Below, piece by piece: positions 46,494 through 58,543 of a DNA stretch of 64,000 nt. The stretch covers positions 63,366,897 to 63,430,896 of the forward strand of contig CM073591.1 of assembly GCA_037074705.1 (NCBI GenBank), given 5' to 3'. The position numbers were made by a program, and so were the translations under genes. The notes below the pieces were generated by a model. That model was not told where the DNA came from. It saw only the letters and a program-made list of their open reading frames with translations, and did not search any database. Position 1 is the first letter of the stretch. The number at the start of each line of letters is the position of its first letter. This stretch comes from Zhengitettix transpicula. Taxonomy: Eukaryota > Arthropoda > Insecta > Orthoptera > Tetrigidae.

Positions 46494-48075
46494 CCAAGAA
46501 CTATCCGACGAAATAGACAAAGGTAGGATAATAGATGCTGTCATCATAGATTTCTCTAAAGAATTTGACATCTTTCCACATGCCGATTTGATAGAGAAAC
46601 TAGCCAAGACAGATATCGATGGGCGGGTTTTGCTTTGGATACAGGAATTTCTCAACGAACGAACTCAAAAGGATAAAGCTTGGCAGCCATATGTCAGTAG
46701 AACAAAATGTAACTTCGGATGTGCCTCAAGGATTAGTAATCGTGCCTTTATTGTTCCTGATATATATTAATGATCTGCCATTTAAAATCGGTTTTGCTGA
46801 AGATTGTATTCTATATAGAAAGATCAATAAAGATTCGGATGAATTCGATTTACAAAACGACGTAGTTGCACTAAATAGTTGAGCTAAAGCAAATAAAATG
46901 ATGAAAAATAGTGAAAAAAGCTAAACAATTACATTAAATAAATAACGCGCAAATATACGATTGGGGAGAAAATACATCAAGAAAACAGCTTCAAACATTT
47001 ATGAATCATTTCTAACTCAAATATAGGGTGTTAAGAACAAGTAAATTCTGCTTCTCGAAAGTCTTGGAAATAGAATATTAGAAAAGGTCTTTGGCAAGCA
47101 ACAGAACTTGCTTATAAATCTCTGGTTCGTCCCATACTCGAGTATGGTGAAATTTGTTTGGATCCATATAGAAAACACCAAATAGATGGAACAGAAAAAT
47201 TTCAGAGCGGGGGTAAATAAATTTGTAATACGAGAAACTGTTTTTTTTTTTAGGGCAACAGGCTACATAAGGGTGATCCACATTGGGCAACTCCCCTTTA
47301 ATAGCATAGGAAGGGATTAGAAAGGGGGGATGCGGAAGGGTGGAGGAAGGTAGCCAAGGGTTAACTAGGGCCCCCGGGCTATGGTTTAAGGATGCTACCC
47401 GGCATTCGCCTAAAGAAATGCAGGGAAAACCCTAGAAAAACCTGCATCGGGTAGGTCGGGCATTTGGTACTTGTCCCACGCCCTTCCAATGACGGGAGAG
47501 GAGTTTGCTGTGGGGACGCAGCTTACCCCTCGCCATGCCTTGGCCTGTTTAGGAGGCAGCTGGCCGACTATTCCAATAGGAATAGCGGACAACTCTTGCC
47601 GTATGCCCAAGGTCTGCGACCCCGGAACATACACCTCTCAAAACAGACCGAGGTGCCTCGGCATGTGGAAACCTTAGTTCAAGAAAAACCAGAGAGATGT
47701 GAGAGCATCCCCAAAGGTAGCCCCGCCAGAGCTCTCTGGGAAGGTTCACCTGCGAGGAATCCTTTCGCAGGCTTCAACTACGAGAAACTGATCACGGGCG
47801 AGGAAATGTAGAGAAATTAGGGTGGGAATCTTTGGCAACGTGACAAAATAAAGATAGACTTTGCGGTCTATTTAAATCATGAACACAACGGGATAAGGTC
47901 GAAAAACCAACTTACATTGGCAGAAGTGATCACATATTTAAAATCAAAACAAGACTGCATAAAACCGACGTAGGTAAATTCTCATTGCTAAACAGATCGA
48001 TGGGCTGTTGGAACAATTTACCTGCAGCAGTGTTTGAGGCGAATCTTCCAATAAGAAGAATAAACTAGTGAAGTG
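46490..48075 (+). mobile_element. LINE relic (Jockey/CR1-like RT) interrupted by a SINE-like insertion
   Basis: Plus-strand blocks: VIIDFSKEFDIFPHADLIEK (46542-46600), RT domain with a diverged FSKAFDTVPH box; [18 protein letters not shown]; then a frameshift, and [33 protein letters not shown] (46685-46785), [12 protein letters not shown], where the FADD catalytic box is damaged. Further on: YKSLVRP-like and WIHIENTK-type words near 47110-47180, and after the insertion WESLATRQNKDRLCGLF (47829-47875) and a final RSMGCWNNLPAAVFEA block near 47990-48045. Deletion and frameshifts show it is inactive. The family is Jockey/CR1-related by motif order. Confidence 0.85.
47241..47778 (-). mobile_element. 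SINE-like poly(A) retroposon inserted in the LINE
   Basis: 538 bp between two copies of the 12-bp target duplication tacgagaaactg (47229-47240 and 47779-47790); removing it rejoins the LINE reading frame region. The T-run at 47241 is the reverse poly(A) tail. It shares the full body with copies at 19.3 and 28.9 kb, including the palindromic head (gcgaggaatcctttcgcagg). The apparent ORFs within (47464-47811 and others) have no family similarity and change from copy to copy. Confidence 0.93.
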
Positions 48076-48839
48076 TATTTTTATTACATAATATATAAGT
48101 TTATGTCTATATTTTTCTTTAGTGAAGTGAAGGGTGGACAATTTTTCAGGATAAATTTCTAAGACTTATCTTATAATTATTATTTTTCTTCCAAAATTGT
48201 TTTTAACTATTTTTTATACTTTTGTTTATATATTTGTTTTAACCTGCCACCGGGAACGATTCCAATCGCAGATGATAATATACATAAATATATAGTTCAC
48301 AATCTTTATTTTCAAGATATAATTGTCTATTTAGTATTTGTTTGTTATTATGTATTTATTTTATTATTATTTCTTTATATGTATTTTTAGTATTGTTCTT
48401 ATTTTCTTGGGATAATGTTTCGTGCAAATATCATTGTTGTTTTTTTATTATCCATATATGTAATTTGGGACTCGTCCTATTTACTTAGAACTGATCTAAT
48501 CAAATCAATTTTTAAATGATTCGTTTGACGTCGTCCAGTGTCATCGGTTAGCTGGAAACACGAAGTGAAGAAGGAATATGTTTTGTAGAATCAACAATAA
48601 ATTGCGTAATAATCTGTTGCTTATGTTCGAATTTTAACGATTTTAGCTTCAAGTCGAACGTGTATTAATATTCCCAGGATAAAATAGTTTTAATGTACAA
48701 CATAAAAAAGTTTAGCTTCGATAGTAAAAATGCATTCAAACATTTCGACCACGTCGAATCACTATTAGCATTGTAGTCACATTAAGTCAATTATCATAAC
48801 CAAAATCATCTTTTTAATTGTAATCAACGTTAACGCTTG
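48076..48839. other. A+T-rich non-coding DNA
   Basis: Probably the LINE 3' flank followed by unrelated A+T-rich DNA; nothing further recognised. Confidence 0.4.
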
Positions 48840-49700
48840 GGTTTTCTATGGGTTTTCGATTGTAGCGGAGTTAGTTATGAGTCACTTGGAAAACTTCATT
48901 TCACACCTGTGAATGGTCACAGATATGTTGACGATATTATTTGCATTATTCCATACAGCTGAATTGATGAATTAACCGTCTTTAATTGGAATAATCCACA
49001 TTTAAAATTCACTTTCGGAGTGTGAATAAAATTACACCATCAGTTTATTAGAGGTATCCGTTTCCCATATCCATCATAAGTTAAGGTATAATTTGTTCCA
49101 CAAACCAACATTTTCAGGCCGTGTTCTAAATTGTTTGTCTGCTATTGTGCTATTCTTTACAATTTGATTGATAAAGCTATATTACTATCCAATCCTATCC
49201 ATAATTTAAAAACCTCTACTGTGTCAAAAATATTTTACTGGCCAACCTCTATACTATTGAGCTTATTCTAAGTATTTAAACATTAGATTATGTAAAATTA
49301 ATTTAGAAATCAACCACAACAATGTTTTAAGAAAGAATATGTACAATGGTTTTATTGTATAAACTTTCGATCACATGTTATCATTTCATCTAATACAATT
49401 GTTTAAAAATCTACAATTTTCTGTAATTTTTAAGTCTAAATCTTCATTTTCTGGTTTTATCAAAGGACACAAACATCCTATTAATAATTTTTCCACTACC
49501 AATGTTGTGTATAAAATTAAGTGTTAGAACTGTGACTTTTGTTATATCGGTCAAACAAATAGAATTTTAAATACTAGGATAAAAAAAATCTTTGTAAACA
49601 ATGTCCTATCATCAAAAATTATATAAAATTTAATCACTGTTTGGTTTTTGGCAGAGAAACACATTATTGGAAAAGATTAAAAAACTATGAAATTGTGCCT
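48840..49700 (+). mobile_element. Penelope-like element relic with RT and GIY-YIG endonuclease
   Basis: Plus-strand remnants in order: IVAELVMSHLENFIS (near 48860-48900), the block after the MGSPLSP motif; HRYVDDIICII with the catalytic YVDD at 48924-48935; a connecting region; VVYKIKC, one stop, NCDFCYIGQTNRILNTRI (49504-49580), the cysteine-bearing GIY-YIG endonuclease entry, with YIGQT at 49543-49557. Many stops, so inactive. The palindromic tail of the same family follows at 50.15 kb. RT and endonuclease on one polypeptide is the Penelope-like layout. Confidence 0.85.
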
Positions 49701-50149
49701 ATTAAAAACCAAACAAGTTCTGTTAATACTTCTATTAGCAAGGGATCAGAAAACTCAAGAATGTTTTATTTCAAGTTCTTTAGGTCTTATTTTTTAAGTT
49801 TAGTTTTAGTTCCTTGTTCAATTTCAAGTCTTATGTCATCGCTGTTTTAACAAGAGGCTAATCTGCGTCGAATCGTCGGGCATTTTTAAATTCAAATTTA
49901 CATATTTTAAGTTTTTCTTTTTTAAGTTTGACGGTATGAAAGTGGTTTTTAGCATTATTAGTATATTGTAGGTGGGTCTATATTCAGGTCGATATTATAA
50001 TTTTTAGAAACCATCTCCGTCATCAGCGGTTTTCTTTCTACATTTAAAACATGACTATAAGTTGAATTTTGACGGTTTAAACGCAAAATTAAAATTAAGT
50101 TTTGTAGAGAATAAAGTTTCAGCTATAAAGGAAATTTTAAACAAAGAAT

Positions 50150-50465
50150 CTTTGTTGGTCATAAGAAATATAGCCAAATAAGACAAAAGTAGTGATAATA
50201 TAAATACCACACAACGTTTCTGGAAGCATTTTTCCTTTCTTCAGAAAAAAATTAAAGAGCCTAGAGAGACAAAACTGCACTAGTCACTTGACAAAACTCT
50301 ACAGCTATTGCAGTTGTGTCTCTCTCGGTTCTTACATATTTTCTGCACCTGAAAACAGGAACAAGGCTCTCAGAAACGTTGTGTGGTATTTATATTATCA
50401 CTTCTTTTGTCTGTATTTGGCTATCCTTATTATTAATTTTCAGTCAGACGTAAATTTCTCATTTC
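50150..50465 (+). repeat. Penelope-type palindromic tail (3' of the PLE relic)
   Basis: The left arm: agaaatatagccaaataag, gtgataatataaataccaca, aacgtttctggaagc, agagcctagagagacaaaac. The right arm, inverse: gttgtgtctctctcggttct, aacaaggctctcagaaacg, ttgtgtggtatttatattat, tttgtctgtatttggctat. The trailing ttcagtcagacgtaaattt also occurs next to other copies. It contains the single unit that is tandemly amplified at 30.7 kb. Confidence 0.88.
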
Positions 50466-51329
50466 AATCTCTGGTGGTCATTAAGCAGAAGGAGATGCAG
50501 AAATTTAGTTCGAAAACTCGTACAAATACTTCAGATCCAGATAAAACCGAATATATCAAAGTCTTTGAGGTTTATCTGAATGGTTAATGTTGATATAAGA
50601 AGAGAAAAAAATATTTTTGTGAATTCGTACGGGTTTTTTTTTTGCTTTTTATTAGGGTATCTAAAATCGATGTTTAAATCCTGTATGTCTGCCACAATGA
50701 ATTAGTTAGCTTTCCACAATAAACCGGAACCCCTTATTTAGCTATTTTTTTGTTATATAAACCCGTGAGAAAAATTTTAGCAATATCAAGCAGGCAACCG
50801 TCATCTTGAGATAAAATTGCCCCCGTTAGTTTTCGGGGCTTACTTAAAGTAAACATTTGTTGTATGATTAGGCGAGTAGTTATCAGTAAAATAATATTAG
50901 GATTAAAGGCATATTTAATTAGATTTTTAAAAACTTTTAGTGCAACAAAAAGTCCTTTAAATAAAAAAAAGACGCAGGCCAAATCGAATAATTGGAATAC
51001 AGGGCGATAAACCCTCTGTTTCAAAAGCCAAACTTAACGTTATTAATTTCGCACAGTGTTTCAATAACCATGTCAATTTTTCATTATTTCAAGTAGTATT
51101 ATAACCGCCAGTTTCGTTTTTTTTAATGAACGCTACGTTTACAAATCGTTAGGAAGACCAAAGGCGTTTGTTAACTTTCAAATAATTTGACATATTTCAT
51201 GGTCAGAACATATTTATTTCTGAATCAAATTTTCCGGTTAAACGTGACTTCATATAAGCATCATTCCTGAGTATACTTTGGCCACGTTACATTGTCCGCG
51301 CAATCGTAATAGTCGTTCACTATGTAAAT
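50466..51329. other. Non-coding DNA
   Basis: No gene recognised; the 96-codon open stretch at 51024-50734 (minus) has no domain. Confidence 0.35.
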
Positions 51330-51560
51330 TCTTACAAGTACAAACGTCGGAAGGTTGACGACACGTGGTTTGCTAGTGCAAGGTTTATCTTCTTTTTTTC
51401 CTTTGCTGGTAGGCAGGATGTTCGCTTCGGCGTCGTAGGCGGCGGCTGATACAATCGATGTGCGCACAGGCCTCGCCACGTGACGTTACACAAGCCAGCA
51501 AGCACGAGGACCGTCGTGCGCCTCCAGGACACCACACCAAACAATATATATCACTTGACC
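51330..51560 (-). promoter_or_regulatory. Candidate per promoter / 5' exon island with two E-boxes
   Basis: A GC- and CpG-rich island on the minus strand. A TATA-like tgatatatattg (about 51553-51542) is followed by GC-rich sequence, a canonical E-box in gtcacgtggcgagg (51482-51477), a GC-rich segment, and a second E-box in accacgtgtcg (51367-51362). A good splice donor, tacttgtaagaat (exon end 51336), comes next. Orientation agrees with per, whose first coding exon needs an upstream non-coding exon. CLK/CYC acts through CACGTG at per in Drosophila (family knowledge). The assignment to per is inference; an unrelated gene or mobile element is possible. Confidence 0.3.
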
Positions 51561-52203
51561 TCGTTCATTTCGTCCGGTTCTCATTCCATACCACGGACAA
51601 TCTACGAAGCGGAAAGTAAATGTCGAAGACAATTAAAGCTATAAGCAAGCAAGGTTCGCCCATTCCACTAACATACAATTGCTGCCCCAAGAGAAAATTC
51701 CATAATGCGTATCTCGTAATCCACTGAGTTGCAAGCCGATATAGTCGAGAAGTTAGGAACTTGATTTTTATCTCCAAATGAGTAATCAATGACTTTGAGG
51801 TAACCTCTGATGAAATATTCTAAGGTACTCTCGGACAGCACACGCAGTTTATAGGCGGATGAAACTTAGGACACGAAGAGCTTAGAAGTTATATTAGCAA
51901 CAAAGCTACAGTAAGAATTACTAATTACAAAGGAAACAAATTTATTCTTTCGAAGCTGCAAACCCCACCAAGTTCAACGTTTATATATAGCAACGGTTGG
52001 GCAAATACGGCTCTTCGCTGAGGCAAAAGCGGCTCCCATTAAAATTTATTTTTATTTTTATACCTGAACCATTTATAGAGCCAAAGGATTGTTATTAGAC
52101 GTTATTAGACTTTTTATTAATAAATATATTTCCGTTATATTTGAATTGCAATCCTAAAATAAATAACAAGTCTTTCTTTTTATAACCTTTTTTTTATGCT
52201 ATT
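51561..52203. other. Non-coding DNA
   Basis: No gene recognised; becomes A+T-rich after 51880. Confidence 0.35.
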
Positions 52204-53290
52204 ACTAGCTGATTGCCCGGAGTTCCCGGGGTATTTATTTAAATTAACCTGAAGTAGGAATTTATTCGACATTAACCTCTTGATAAACATTACATCTAAC
52301 CAGCACCAATAGCGCCAGTGTTATAAAATTTACTCATTTATCCCCTCCCCGCCCTAACCCCTCGGCGTCTAACTTCAAATAAACCACGACGATGACTGAC
52401 AGAATTCGGGAACCCTCCTATTACATAAAATAAAAGTGTCTTAAAAATTACGACGAATTAAAACAGTAAAAATAGTCGATAGCCTAATAAAGCCTAAAAC
52501 TATTCCAGATACCTTAAAGGAGTAAAGAAATACAAACGGTTAACTAAATACAGAAGGTACCCTAAGAAAATCAAATATTTAACTGGTACCTTAAGAGGGT
52601 CAAAACTACTCCGGGTAAAATAAAAAATTTTGAATTTGTTTATCTACGACTGGCCCTTAATAAATTACTGAGTTCCCGGTTTTTTAATTAAATTAGCCAG
52701 ACGAAGGAATTGATTGCACTCACTTCTTGGTAAGCATTTCATTTGACCAGCATCAATAGCGTCACTGTTTGGAACATTGACAATCCCCTCCCCGACCTAA
52801 CCTCTTGACATCTAACTTCAAAGAAACCAGGTTGATGACTGACTGCACTTTTAACGATTCCAAAATTTCTTCTATTACATAAAATTAAAGTGTCTAAAAA
52901 TCATGCCGAATTAATAGAGAGAAAAATAATCGCTAAAGTAAAAAAGTACCAACGGTACGTCAAAGTAAAAATTAAAACTTTTAACTAATTCCCTTTACTA
53001 CCATCGTTAATGTTAAATTTAAAATAAGCAACTGCTACAACTCCGCAATCGACACCAATGTTGGTCTTTTTCGCATTATTTCCCGTACGGGAACTTCCCA
53101 TCCTTGCCTTTTGATGTTGAAATTACGCGCTTTAAACTTTTAGAATAACACTATCAAATTCAGTGACCCCAAAATTCGCCACTAATATCGTCTGTGTTTA
53201 GTATGATTTAAAATGTCACCAAACGTTCATCCCTTGGGACTTGCTTAACGCTTCGAAGGCTGAAAACCCATCGGGGGCGTACGCATGAGT
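52204..53290 (-). mobile_element. Helitron-like element, reverse orientation
   Basis: Begins at ctagctgattgcccggagtt cccgggg (52204), which inverted is a GC-rich hairpin-like segment followed by CTAGT, a Helitron-like 3' end. Two units of about 460 bp follow (gagttcccgg at 52220 and 52671; tctaacttcaaa at 52369 and 52811). Then the first unit type in reverse: ttgcctttt...gttgaaatta, actatcaaattcagtgaccc. The other end is near 53290. Same family as 40.2 kb. Confidence 0.55.
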
Positions 53291-53689
53291 CACCAAAGTA
53301 TCACAGTAGTATCGTAATGGTAAAGGAACGCATAATGAACAAACAGACAATAATTCTTATACATTCTATATACAAAGTTATTCTACGGTAGGACAAACTG
53401 CGATTTGGTACAGCTTACTAAAACATACATTTGTTGTATAGGAATGTTACGCGTTGAGGCACGAACAGAAACATGAGACATGAAATTAATAACATTGTTT
53501 ATTTACATCATCATCGCAAAGTGCTGCTTGTTGGGAGAACGTAAATGTTTGAATAATGTTTTTAATTAAATATTTAAGTCGATGCTTTATCAATCCGAAG
53601 AGAATTTCTAACAGGTGTTGGTAGGTAAAAATATGGTGGTCGTGTCGCTTTAATGAGCCGACTTTGATAGAATTATTTCCGGTACATTA

Positions 53690-54130
53690 CCACTTGCATA
53701 TTTGGCCAAGTCAAGAATCCTCAGATGGCTCGGGCGGATACAGAAATCCCTTGTACTTCCTGGAGAAACGGTCACAAATACTGGTGTTGTTATCAAGTCA
53801 GTTCCATAATTTCCTCAAACGCATTCTCCAAACCGCAATCACCATCCGAAACTTGAAAACTAATTTCCTCTCGAAACTCAACTTCTTCAAAAGATCCCAA
53901 AATTATCTGCCTTCCACTCCAAAACTAAAAAAAACTATCTTATAACATCCCTAAACTAACTTCTTCTCCAAAACTAACTCATAACATCCCCGAACTAACT
54001 TATAACATCACGAACAGACTTACTTATAAAATCACAAAACTGACTTCCTCTTGCTCCAAAACTCACTGACCCTAAACTGAAAACTAACTAGTTGAAAAAC
54101 TAAAATCCAACTCCCCATAAACTAAAAACT
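53690..54130. repeat. Degenerate short tandem repeat (aaactaact-like)
   Basis: From 53840 to 54130 the words aaactaact, cttataacatc and ctccaaaac recur many times with variation, leaving the strand poor in G. It looks like a decayed minisatellite, possibly an LTR or retroelement leader. Confidence 0.7.
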
Positions 54131-56155
54131 AACTGTTTCTCGATTTCTCTGCCAGCTCCCTTCAGGTTTTCGAAATTTCCCCCCACAGGGTCTTTGATTC
54201 CTCTGTTTTTCTCCACATCTCAATTTTTTATTATCCACACCATCTACGGGGTTCACATGGCCAAAATCAGGGTCGTGGGAAGACACGGACGCGATGGTGC
54301 CAATCTGGTCGAGAGTCTTGTGTGAATGTGATAAAATCTTGAGACCAAAGGTTAGCCTAGCCAGACACGAACAATATTTATAATCTCTATAAAGGATTGC
54401 TGCACCGGGGCTGTTTTCGTTTTCTCTGAGTTTATCTGAGTACCTAGAAAGCGAGCATTGACCCTCACCAAACTCAAGCCGTCAATATTAATTTCGCAAG
54501 ATATTTTCTTTGGTAAAATAAGTTAATATACGTAAATAATAAACATAACCGCAATTAATTTATCCCACTTTTGTACAGTACAAATTTAATTATCGTGAAA
54601 CACGGTACTACCTTAGTTACAAGAAAGCTGTTGAAGTAAGAGATAAGCATGCCGTGTCTCTTGATACACACATTTTACAACAGATGTCGCAATCGTACTA
54701 ATTTTATCGTTCCTTCATGTTTCTTATAGGCCTGAGAGTTGCGTCTCTTAAAAGACAATTATCGTACATCGCTTATGACTTAAGGATATATATCTTATCG
54801 CGCTATAGTGTACCCGGCTGTAAATTCATTGCAATCAGTGCATCAACAATGGTGACCGACACTTAAATGATTTAGTGTTTAAAAAACGTTAAATTAAAAT
54901 GATATTGTGTAAGCTTTGAAGTAATAAAACAATTTGTTATTATTTTGTTTCCATTTTATTAGCTTCACAAATAGGGGCGTTCTGTTTGCGGAAACCTGTA
55001 GATTGTGAAAGAGACAATGTAGATCGTAGGGCTGAGGCAAAAAATTGCATGCCACGTTTGCGGAACAGTCTGCTAAGACGACAAAACACATTGTGCCAAA
55101 CTACTATTCCTAACTAAGAAGCGAGGGTAGAAAATTGTACAAAAACATAAGGACTTATGTCTGTTCGAACATTAGAGGTCATTTTACCTCAATTTCGAAA
55201 GGTGAAAGAATCCTACGTACTTTGTAAGACGTGGAAATGTATTTCAGCGAAAAGTCTCGCGATATAAAATTGTTGGGTTTTAAAAGTGTCTTAGAAAGAA
55301 AATCACGAAATGGATGGAAGCTACTTTTCCTGATAAAATCTATTAGGAAATGAGAGACACGTTTTTAGGAATATTCTGGTATATAAAAGACTAATTATGG
55401 TATTGTAAAATACACGGTATTAATAAAAATTCTTAGTGCTCATTTTGACCCAGATACGGTCAGTCACCTTCGCACGTTACAGAAAAAATAACTCAATCCA
55501 GTTTCTTTCTTTGAGGAATGCTTTAAAGTGCTCTGACAATAGATCGTTTGTGCATGTACCAGGGCTGCGGAGGGTTCAACATAATCGATTCCAAAAGGTC
55601 CCAGAAGGCGGAAATAGCGGCGCTTACAAATAGAAACAGACCCAGCTCATACAAAGATCTCGAATGTCAGAGCCTTTAAGTGGGAAACGACCTCAGTTTA
55701 ATATGACGTGAAAAGTTCCGATGGTCAAAGATGGAGGCTACAACGGCAATAGTTCAAACGGCAGCTGATTATTTAGAAGAAACATGCGATTTAATTAATG
55801 TGACGCGCATTTTGTTTTATTAAATTTATTAAAAAAACGCGTAAATATTTATTTAATTATTTCTTAAGTTTGGAATTTTCAAGCCATCAGAATTCGTTTA
55901 CGAATGTACTTTGTTTCGGGGTGGGGTTTCCTATTGGTCGTAGAAGCAGCTGCCTAACCAAGCGGAAAAACTTAATCTAAGCAGACGTCGCCAAAAACCG
56001 GAAAAATCCATTATATGCAGGGATTAGTACAGCCCAGTTGGAGTTACAATACTTACAAATTATATTTTGAAACCTGGAGTATTGTAATATCACAGAACTG
56101 GCGTTCTTTTCTAATTCCAATCATGTCATGACAATAGAGAAACGCGAGAGAATAT
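54131..56155. other. Non-coding DNA
   Basis: No gene recognised. Composition is mixed; open stretches at 55091-54894 (minus) and 55436-55633 (plus) have no identifiable domain. Confidence 0.35.
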
Positions 56156-56159
56156 GCTA

Positions 56160-56957
56160 AAGCGAATGGAGAAATTGATCAGATGAAGCGGACGACAGTG
56201 AGTTGGAAGAGCAGATTATTTGTAGCAAGCAGTTTTTTGGTAGCCAGCAGTCGAAGTTGATAGAACAAACAGTTCTTTGGTAGCAAGCAGTTGAAGATGA
56301 TAAAACAAACAGCTTAGCAGGAATCTTATGAAGTCGTGACCAGTATCAGCGTTGACGAGTGGCCGAGGATCAGTCTTGAAACAAGTAAGTACGTGGCCTC
56401 AAACATCACAGACGCTTATGGATCTACCACGAGAAGGAAGGACGGAAGACAATCAAATTTCCGATTCATGGAAGAAATAGGAGCCGCTAGTGTTCACGCC
56501 TGTCTCTGCTGGGCGATAAACACGAAGGTCCCCTGAATGAGTGAATTATAGTCACTTCGTTTCATGCTCGTATTTGATAAATATAATAGTAGTAAAGTAA
56601 ATTAAATTATGAATAAGAAAGATAGCCAATTTAGAAAAAAAGGGTAATATAAATACCACACAACGTTCCTGGGATCCTTGGGCCTTTCGTCAGGTACTAA
56701 GAAGAGCCTAGAGAAAGTGAAGTTGTGATTCAATAGGCTCTTCTTAGCACCTGACGAAAGGTACAAGGATCCCAGAAACGTTGTGTGTGGTAATTATATT
56801 ATCATTTTGTCTTAATTGGCTATCTTTCTTATTCATTATTTTCAATCAGACGTAATTTTTTACTTTTAAATTAAATTATGTTTTATATGGATTAAAAAAT
56901 ATTTTTATTTATTTTCTGAATAAATTTAAGATCGAACAGAAACTTTAGACCACTCAC
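56160..56957 (+). mobile_element. Putative Ty3/gypsy-like LTR region
   Basis: Has degenerate internal repeats (tagcaagcagtt at 56223, 56282; agttgatagaacaaacag and agatgataaaacaaacag) and ends at actcac directly before TGGCGCCCAA (56958-56967), a primer-binding-like motif typical of retroelements. gypsy-type RT remnants follow at 57.9-58.25 kb. The segment is interrupted by a Penelope tail (56612-56866). The left boundary is uncertain, and no second LTR is seen in the window. Confidence 0.4.
56612..56866. mobile_element. Penelope-type palindromic tail, complete insertion
   Basis: 255 bp flanked by the 14-bp duplication taaattaaattatg (56598-56611 and 56867-56880). The left arm (aataagaaagatagccaat, aatataaataccacacaacg, gggatccttgggcctttcg, aggtactaagaagagccta) and its inverse (aggctcttcttagcacc, cgaaaggtacaaggatccc, aaacgttgtgtg, ggctatctttcttattc) fold almost end to end. 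The trailing ttcaatcagacgtaa is included. This shows the tail can insert on its own. Confidence 0.93.
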
Positions 56958-58543
56958 TGGCGCCCAATTAAATTAAATAATTCTAAATAAATTAAAATAA
57001 ATCACTCCGTATCAGAACGTTACACTAGTGACGAAAACCAGGAGCAGAGGAGGGCGAGGTATGTTAGCGAGGGTTGAGGTGTTGTTTTCTAAAAATACGG
57101 GAACGTCCTATTCATGATGTGTTTCGTGAATTGAAAGAGAACAACGATATATTAGGAGAGTTTCCTGAAACGAATTTGCGAATTGTAGCAGCAATAGCGG
57201 AAACAGCGAGAAAATTAACAATCAAATTCTAATATGATTACTCATATTGGGCGGTCAATTGACTTTATTGTTTGATAATGTGAAACATAAGTACAAAACT
57301 CGTGATTGGTAGCGAATTCACGGAAAGTGTGCTAAGAAAAAAAGGTTTTATAATCTATAACCTCTTTGTTGTATCCGTTTGACATAAGCATTATATCACT
57401 ATAGTTACCATTATCAACGTTGAAAAAATCCAAGGACGCCATTTCTTTCATGCGTGACAGTTTTAGTTTAATATAATTTTTATATTTCTTGTGTACTGTA
57501 TTTTGTCGCGTATATGTTTTCGCGTATGGAATGAAAAGGAAGAGATGACAGCGAAGTTTAGGTGCAAAAACATATTAAAGTGAAAAATGGACTGTTTTGA
57601 AATTACATATGTAGTGAACGACGAACATGATGTGACGAATTACGAGTAAATTTCGGAGGAAAGATGTGAAGCATCTGTATTGAAGAATATGTTAGTTACC
57701 ATTAATGACCGGAAGGTACGGAGGTAAATGAGGTTAGCCACATTGATTGAAGAGAATTCCAGAACATATTAAGGGCAAACAACCAGGTAGGCTAAAAGTA
57801 TATGAGCAACTCTTCGCAAACCCTGCCACATACTCCGTTTTAACAGCAGAGTGTACCCTACCCCATTTGCATTTAGGTGAGGTTGGAAGAAAGAGGTTAT
57901 TGAATTATTAACCCTGATACGGTGGTAAAGTAAAAAACGATTCGGTCAAATTCGTTTATGCTTAAACGATACACGTTTAAAAGAAGTCATAATTTCGCAT
58001 CAGGAACGACTTTCACTAATTGAGGAATGCTTAAAACTATTCGCAGGCAAGAGATATATCACGTCGTCGGACATAACGAACGCTTTCCATCAAATAGAGT
58101 AAAAACTCCCACGTAAGTTGACAGCGTTCAAAGTACATCACGTTTTGAATTATGTACGGCTACCGTTTGTTTTTAAACATCCTATCAATTTGTCCCTGAT
58201 ATGGTCCTGAAAGAGGAAATTAAGTAGTTTTTGACCTTTTATATTAGTGATATTTATGCAATCGACTTATTAAAATAATATTGTTATTGTATGTTGGAAA
58301 GAGATTTACAGTGATGTATGGATGTTGTAATCACACATCACACATTGAAATTGTTTGATAATCTATAACATCTTTGTTGTATCCGTTTGACGTAAAAATG
58401 TTCTCACTAAAGTTATCCTTATGAATGTTGAAAATATCCAAGGACGCCATTTCTTTCATGCCTGAGAGTTTTTGTATAATTTAATGTTTATATTGTGTGC
58501 TGTATTTTTTCGCGTATATGTTTTCGCATATGGAATGACGTAC
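56958..58543 (+). mobile_element. Ty3/gypsy-like retroelement internal region, relic
   Basis: After the PBS-like motif (56958) there is non-coding or decayed sequence. At 57900-58250 the plus strand shows RT fragments: KNDSVKF, HQERLSLIEECLKLFAGK, RYITSSDITNAFHQIE, KLPRKLTAFKVHHVL, YVRLPFVFKHP. These parallel gypsy RT (the LTSxDxxxAFHQI block with the first catalytic aspartate). The region is bracketed by two direct repeats of about 180-185 bp (57350-57534 and 58359-58538: ccaaggacgccatttctttc, gcgtatatgttttcgc). Inactive. Confidence 0.6.

Noticed and set aside
46332..46655. ORFs on both strands with YIYIYI runs
   Set aside because: Produced by a (TA)n tract at 46434-46489; only the part after 46490 is meaningful, as LINE RT.
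47410..47811. Several 65-115-codon ORFs, seen again at 19193-19511 and 29035-29414
   Set aside because: They recur only because the SINE-like family is repeated; frames are not preserved between copies and overlap on both strands.
56336..56536. 66-codon ORF with no stops
   Set aside because: Lies in the putative LTR repeat region with no recognisable domain and no conserved start.
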